The notes beneath the pieces were generated by a model. That model was not told where the DNA came from and searched no databases. It saw nothing but the letters and a program-made list of their open reading frames with translations. From NCBI GenBank assembly GCA_003049485.1, contig PYST01000241.1, forward strand, positions 1 through 59,913: 59,913 nucleotides of DNA, in the 5' to 3' direction. The position numbers and the translations under genes were made by a program. Positions 55,021-59,913 of the stretch are shown here, in pieces. The stretch comes from Ophioceras dolichostomum (Eukaryota; Ascomycota; Sordariomycetes; Magnaporthales; Ophioceraceae). Position 1 is the stretch's first letter, and each line of letters opens with the position of its first letter.

Positions 55021-56271
55021 TCAATAAAAGATAAGTGCTCTCACCTCGACGCTCTCCCTCTCCCTCACCACTTCTTCTCCCGATCCCGATGGAAACTCAA
55101 AAGCAGAATGCACAGCCCTCCTCGCCATCCCCTGCGACTCGTCGCTGTCATAGCACTTGATCAGCAGCACCTCGTCGGGCCGCTGGTGGCGCTTGTAGAA
55201 CCACTCGTGCATATTGTTGCTCTGCTTCGTCTCAAGCACATGCGGTCCCGGGGGCAGCGACAGAGGCGGCAGCACTGTCCACGTCTCCTTCGTGTGCGTG
55301 GGCGTGCGAACCTCGGCGGCTACGAGGTGCGAGTCTGGGACGGAGGGGGCGGAGGCGACGGCGAGGGGGGATTTGTGGATTGTGTGGATTGGGCGCCATA
55401 TCTGTTGAGGGGGTTGGTGGTTTGGTTGGTAGTTGGGGGTTGTCAGTTGGTGATCATCAATCATCAGTTATGACGCTGCAGGACCTTGAGCCGGGAATTG
55501 GGTGTCTGGGCTGAGAATTTGGGCCGTAGTGTTCTCCTGGACGTACGTTGATGATTTGAAACCGTCGCTTAAGCAGTTCGTCGGCTTCATCCGGCAGGTA
55601 AAGCCGCACCTCCCTCTCGGCGCCGACGTACGACTGGTCGACGTGTACGCGATGCACAGGGCCGCGGCTGGCGACGTTGCCTTCGCCGAGCTTGTGCCAG
55701 TGCACTGGACCACGGCGGACGCGGTGGCCGAAGACAAAAATACGGGAGGCACCCGTTCTATGGCCGACGGATGGTGTTAGACCTGCGCACCATTCATTGC
55801 AGGTGTGCGCTCATTTGGTCCAGACTTACATCTCTCGGTACAGCTTCTCGCATTCGGGGTAGTACTCAGCCTTAAGGCGCGCCTCATCCCTGAACTCCGG
55901 GTCGCCATGTGCCGACGCGTGACGATACAGCTGGAAGCCGTGGATGTCGAGCGTGTACTCGTCCTCCTCGCCCGTGATGTCCCTCACTGTGACGGTGACC
56001 GGCACCGTGGGCCGCTCGTTCGTGATCTGGTTTCTGTTTCGACGTTTCCCGCCCGGGCGAGTCCGGAAAAATCAGTCATGTTGATCTGTCTGGCTTCGCG
56101 CATTTCATTTGAACGGGGCTGTCCTCACCTCCCCACCATGACCGGCGTTGGCGGTGAGCCATCCCCCGGGTCGGCGTAGTAGTTCATCACTGCTTCCACG
56201 TCATGGCGCCGGGTCTTTTCATCTACCCTTGCCGCCTGCAGTGGCGGTTCCGTCATCACTATGGTGGCCAT
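55021..56271 (-). CDS. CmcJ/NvfI (GA4-desaturase/AsaB-like) oxygenase family protein
   Basis: Four exons (56271-56129, 56033-55830, 55757-55547, 55401-55021) encode 312 residues with every join in phase; introns end ACAG, ATAG and ACAG. Family features in order are MNYYADPGDGSPP near residue 40, VRDITGEEDEYTLDIHGFQL, the EYYPECEKLYRE block, TGASRIFVFGHRVRR, a GPVHRVHVDQSY motif with HxD at His154 and Asp156, LKRRFQIIN, IWRPIHTIHKSPLAV, VLPPLSLPPGP, and the ending HQRPDEVLLIKCYDSDE. The family contains non-heme iron, 2-oxoglutarate-type enzymes of gibberellin, aspergillic acid and meroterpenoid pathways, and many orphan members. HxD supports metal binding. There is no nearby polyketide, NRPS, terpene or P450 gene, so the substrate is unknown and the gene appears not to be clustered. 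Confidence 0.85.
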
Positions 56272-56825
56272 TTCTTCGCCTTCTCGTCAACCTGGATGTT
56301 TCTTAGCTGGGCGAGTCTCGCTGGATGTTGCGTCGGGATGGGTGTCTAGGATGGGTTTCTGATGTGTTCTAAGCTCAGGTAAGTGTACCTGGACGCTGCT
56401 CTCTCGGTTTTTAGCGTGGTCGATCCGTTTAGGGCCGGCCTGAGTGCGGGGAGAGGCCTTCGCTATATGTTAAGAGATCCGGAACAGGATCCAGGCTCTT
56501 CGCCCAGACCTAATGCGGAATACGGGGAAGCAGAGAAATGATTAGTGATCCCTATTCAGCCTCTAACGAGATGTTAATGGGATAGATGAATTGCGACCGA
56601 ACTCCCCTTTCCCGGTCGGCACGGCCAATTGCGGAGATTAACGTCTTTCAGGTGCTCAAGACATCCCTCCGGCCTCCGACCTGAACCTGCCCCAGTGCCC
56701 TTCCTTTCGTCGCCTCTCCTCCCGTGTCTTCAAAACCCGTCCTGATCTCAGGCGCGGCGGACTAGTGACGGGCTGAAGAGCTCCGCCGAAGTTGCTCGCC
56801 TTGTGGACGTGTCACAATGTCTCGG
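56272..56825. promoter_or_regulatory. Promoter region of the CmcJ/NvfI-like gene
   Basis: Upstream flank of the oxygenase gene, ending at the 3' end of the broken gene-family copy. No defined element was seen. Confidence 0.35.
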
Positions 56826-57383
56826 TCACAGTGTGTTCCGTGGATCCCGCTTCTCACGCTTTGGGGCGCGCTCGCCTTCGTCGTTCCCAAACTCGTCAGG
56901 CCTAGGCATTTTCAGCGACGTCGACTGGGCCTGGCGCTCGGCTTCGGGCTTGTCCTCTTCGGCCTCTGCTTCGACGAAGGGTAACTGCTCCGCTACCCAT
57001 TTGACGAGCTCTTTCTGCTGGTCACGCTTGCTGTAACTCAGCCAGTACTCTCGGCTCGCGACGGTGAATCTCTCGATATGCCGTTCTCGGAAGGCGACAG
57101 CGTCCATCTCATCATTGGCCTCTGCTAGCCGAGGCTCTGCCTCATTCAGAGCATCCTACGCAGCCGTATAGCCGCCGTCTTCGACATCTGGCTCCCCGTC
57201 TTCGACGTCTGGCTTCTCCTCTTTTGGTCTTCCTTGCCTCGCCGCTTCGGCCCTAGCCACCTCCTCTCGGGCTTCGCGGATGTCTGTCTGCGCGGCATCG
57301 ACAGCCGCGATGGCCAGTCGCCAGCGGTCGCTGGCGCCCACCGTTCGCGGCAGACCTGGCTGAGTTCGTGCCCGATCGATGAG
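56826..57383 (-). pseudogene. Truncated copy B of an uncharacterised fungal gene family
   Basis: One minus-strand frame runs from 57383 to TGA 56828-56826, interrupted only by TAG at 57158-57156. It encodes a coiled-coil-like, charged protein fragment: RLAIAAVDAAQTDIREAREE, a KPDVEDGEPDVEDGG acidic stretch, then after the stop SYSKRDQQKELVKWVAEQLP with FVEAEAEE and a Lys/Arg-rich tail. The same order appears in copy A (PDVEDC, KRRDQQSRLVQWAIAQIP, LIEAEIKG, basic tail), so the two are paralogues. Only the C-terminal third is present and no start is visible. From memory, predicted proteins with WIEYxxYExxWLD and QWVxEQxPLIE-like motifs recur across Pezizomycotina without known function. Confidence 0.6.
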
Positions 57384-57418
57384 TCATCATTGGGCATTGA
57401 GTATCGCGTCCCAGTCAA

Positions 57419-57839
57419 TCAATCACTGTACGAGAAGAGGGAGGTTGGCCGTAACTGATTCATCTGCGACTTTTGCCATCGCTGCCGACGCCTTCAAGGA
57501 CGGTCAAGAGGTGAGCAAGTCGTCGGTGGCGGGAGCACAATAACCAAAGCCGCGCAATTCAGTCTAAGCAATGTTTCTGGAAGTCACCGATGACATACCG
57601 TAGTCTGAAATACCTAGGTAGGTGCCTAGGTATCCAGGTAGGTACCTAGGTATCCAGGTAGGTAGGCAGTGACGCGTGGCTTGTCACATATGGCCGTCCA
57701 TGAATGCACTAGAGATTTCTTGTTATCTGGTCCTACTAAGGCGTTGTAATTATAACGACTTCTGGGGCCTTTCGAATCCTGGCCTCATAACCCCCAAAAC
57801 CGAAACGAGGGAAGCAGAGATGTGATTGGTGATCCTATT
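57419..57839. other. Spacer between the two family copies
   Basis: Contains the ACCTAGGT-rich tandem repeat at 57611-57668 and otherwise no coding sequence. Confidence 0.4.
57611..57668. repeat. Tandem CCTAGGTA palindromic repeat
   Basis: Two 20-bp units CCTAGGTATCCAGGTAGGTA in tandem (57625-57664) follow a third CCTAGGTAGGT. ACCTAGGT palindromes fall at 57612-57619 and 57644-57651. It lies between the two broken family copies. Confidence 0.85.
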
Positions 57840-59490
57840 TCAAGCTGTTTGGGTGGTACACAGTTGTCCATTGGTGAGATCAATGAAGCAATAAGAGCTT
57901 CCCCCTTGTGTGCCCGCAACCGTACGATTACTTCGAAGAAGCACTCTCACTCTTGGCTCTCCTCCCGCCACATCCATTTTCCCGCACACTCTCTGCCCCA
58001 AAGCGTGCCTTGGCCTCGGGCTAATCCGACTGTTCTTGCCTCCCAGCTCGTCTTGGGTCCCTGGAGACGGCGGCAGGCCCTCGACTCGGGGCGTGACGGC
58101 CGGGTCCTTGATTAGACGCTTGCGGCTGGGCTCGTCTGCGTCGCTCTCGTCCTCATCGTCGCATCTGGATCGTTTTAGTGACTTGGGTCGATGGTCGCTG
58201 CGGGCTCCGAGATTGGTCCCTGTACCCCCTGTCCCTGTGCTTGTCCCTTTGATCTCGGCTTCGATCAGAGGAATCTGGGCTATAGCCCACTGGACCAGTC
58301 TGGACTGCTGATCGCGGCGTTTGGCGGCCGTCCAGTGCTCCTCGGAGTCCCGCCTGTGCTCCTCGACGTGCCGGCACTCGGCCCTGGCTGCCCGCAACTG
58401 TTCCTGAGCGGTAGACAGCTTCTCCTTCGCCCGTTCCCAAGCGCTCTCTAGATCTGCACAGGTGCAGTCCTCCACGTCTGGCTCCTCATCCTCAGGTTTG
58501 TTGGCAACGGCCGCGTCAAGTGCTTCTTGCGTCACGCGGAGCGTTGCTTCCGCGTATTCGACATCTGTTTCGGCCTCGCCTCGTCTGGTGTAGCGCCCCT
58601 TTATATAGGTGCTGGGCTGCTAGAGAAGATGTTCATGTTTTTCGTCTGCTACCGAGATGTAACCCTAGGCCGCAAGCTTCTCCAACCGAACCTGATGAAA
58701 GGGCTCGCCTCGTCGGTAGAGTCGGTCGTACTCGTCGAGCCAACAGTGCTCGTAAAACACGTATTCGATCCAAGTACTGAGCTTGCCCTGGAGGGCGGGA
58801 TCTTCCTTGAACTCGAAGCTGACCGTCACCCCGTGGCGGTCAGCCGGCGTGTGGCTTCTTCCACGTACTCCTTCAACCCGCCGTGGCGATGTTCTCGCAA
58901 GCATTCCGTTGCCTTTCGAAACTGCGCACGCTGATCTTCCCACTCTCTTCTCAATGCTGCGTCCGTCCGGGGGCCCAAAAACCTTCTCTCACCGCTTTCC
59001 TCCTTGTGCCTCTCCTGTTGGGCAAAGACGGTGAAGCGGGCCTCGTCGCCCACGCCTCTGGAATCGAGCTGCCAATCGCGGAACTTCCGCCAATGCATGA
59101 GCTGGCGCCAAAAGACCACCCGCTCCTCGTCACACAAGTCGTGGCTCTGGTACGGTCGCAGAATGTGGGCGAAAGCCGTCGCATCTTTGAATACCTGTCG
59201 AATCAATTCGATGGGGCATAGCGGACGCCCCCCTTCGGCAATGAGAGAGTGGAATGTGTCGGTTTCCAGGCGCAAGTAGTATTGCGTAAAACGGTCGTCA
59301 GGGAGGTCTGTTGCGGGCAGGTTCGTTGTGGACAGGCGTGTTGCGGGAATGGTGACTTGGCCGCTGCACAGCGAGTCTTCGCCCCCCCCGACGGCTCGTC
59401 ACAACCGCTATCGACTTCGAGCAGGTGTTCTGGGGAAATAGGTCGGCCACTGCTGCACTGTGGCGAACGCTTGGTGTCGGTTGCTGCCAT
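57840..59490 (-). pseudogene. Broken near-full-length copy A of the same gene family
   Basis: ATG 59490 starts MAATDTKRSPQCSSGRPISP and reads to EVDSGCDEPSGG, where a run of eight C bases (59389-59382) shifts the frame. Family-like sequence resumes in another frame (GEDSLCSGQVTIPATRL, then RFTQYYLRLETDTFHSL, FWRQLMHWRKFRDWQ). A second one-base shift near 58840 moves to the frame carrying VTVSFEFKEDPALQGKLSTW, IEYVFYEHCWLDEYDRL, two TAG stops (58667-58665, 58622-58620), and then a long open tail with PDVEDC, KRRDQQSRLVQWAIAQIP and a nuclear-type basic SLKRSRC segment. Predicted content is soluble, charged and coiled-coil-rich. The homopolymer shift could be an assembly error, but four lesions together point to decay. 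An undetected intron across 58665-58620 is the main alternative. Confidence 0.65.
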
Positions 59491-59913
59491 GGCACAAGCG
59501 TTGTCGGAAAGGAGCCTGGAGTCCGATGGTTTTTCAAATGGCTCCAATGAAATACAAAACAAACCCTACTTCGACCCTCGATGTGGGTTTGAAGGCGGGG
59601 ATATACCTATGTGTGTGTGTGTGTGTTTATGAATGTGTGGAAAGAAGAGAGCGCGTGCGCGAGTGGGCGCGAGCGTGCTGAGCGGGGTACGAAATGCCTG
59701 GCGGCTGAGAATACAAGGTTGGTGCCTATTGTATGTAGGGCGACAGGAGGTAGTATTATTTGTGAGGTCCGCCACGAGGTGGGCGGCGCAGCCCGAGAGG
59801 TATCAATTGTAATTTAAAATGAAAGTAACTTAACGTGAGCCACCATTACCCTGCGCACACGATTACCCTGCGCACTTTCCGCGTATACGCACAACTCCTG
59901 GCCCAATTGCTCC
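59491..59913. other. Right-end flank with small repeats
   Basis: Upstream flank of copy A. It holds a GT dinucleotide run near 59611-59627 and a 14-bp direct repeat (see separate entry). No gene was recognised; anything here may continue past the window. Confidence 0.35.
59845..59875. repeat. Direct repeat ATTACCCTGCGCAC, two copies
   Basis: Identical 14-mers at 59845-59858 and 59862-59875. Such subterminal repeats occur near ends of some DNA transposons, but no transposase or terminal inverted repeat is visible in this window. Confidence 0.8.

Overview
The window comes from a filamentous ascomycete (Pezizomycotina), most likely a Sordariomycete and possibly Chaetomiaceae-like. The evidence is short GT-AG introns with CTAAC-type branch points, GC-rich third codon positions, C/T-rich leaders, and a gene set typical of that group: a Medusa/ACON-3 conidiation regulator, a fungal surface-type NADase, a stand-alone CDH-type cytochrome, an NLR-like STAND protein and Rad26/ATRIP. 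There is no bacterial-style operon, CRISPR array or rRNA, and I found no convincing tRNA. Genes are exon-resolved below by reading frame, splice signal and protein similarity; no transcript data were available.

Layout. Bases 1-11 kb hold no supportable gene and end in a long pyrimidine-rich leader. At 11.1-15.2 kb lies the large Medusa (medA/acon-3) regulator, with an unusual in-frame upstream exon candidate. Bases 15.2-21.2 kb are again gene-free. From 21.2 to 30.1 kb comes a run of genes for secreted or surface proteins: a tiny cysteine-rich peptide (-), a TNT-type NADase (+), a GPI-anchored cutinase-family enzyme (-) and an AA8 cytochrome (-) whose 5' end I could not resolve. After 2.9 kb of intergenic DNA containing a dense GATA-site cluster come a SulP/STAS anion transporter (-), an alpha/beta hydrolase (+) reading divergently from it, and a GNAT acetyltransferase (-). 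Next are an MFS monocarboxylate-type transporter (+), the ATRIP/Rad26/UvsD checkpoint protein (-), a NACHT NLR-like protein (-), CDP-diacylglycerol synthase (+) and a CmcJ/NvfI-type oxygenase (-). The right end (56.8-59.5 kb) holds two diverged, broken copies of one uncharacterised gene family.

How the genes relate. Housekeeping functions (cds1 phospholipid synthesis, the ATRIP checkpoint) are interspersed with accessory ones (NLR, secreted proteins, oxygenase, decayed repeats). I see no biosynthetic gene cluster. The nearest thing to a functional grouping is the run of secreted proteins at 21-30 kb. The points most worth follow-up are the medA upstream coding exon/uORF, the CSalpha-beta-like secreted peptide, the orphan signal peptide beside the AA8 gene, the GATA cluster, and the decaying tandem family flanked by ACCTAGGT palindromes.
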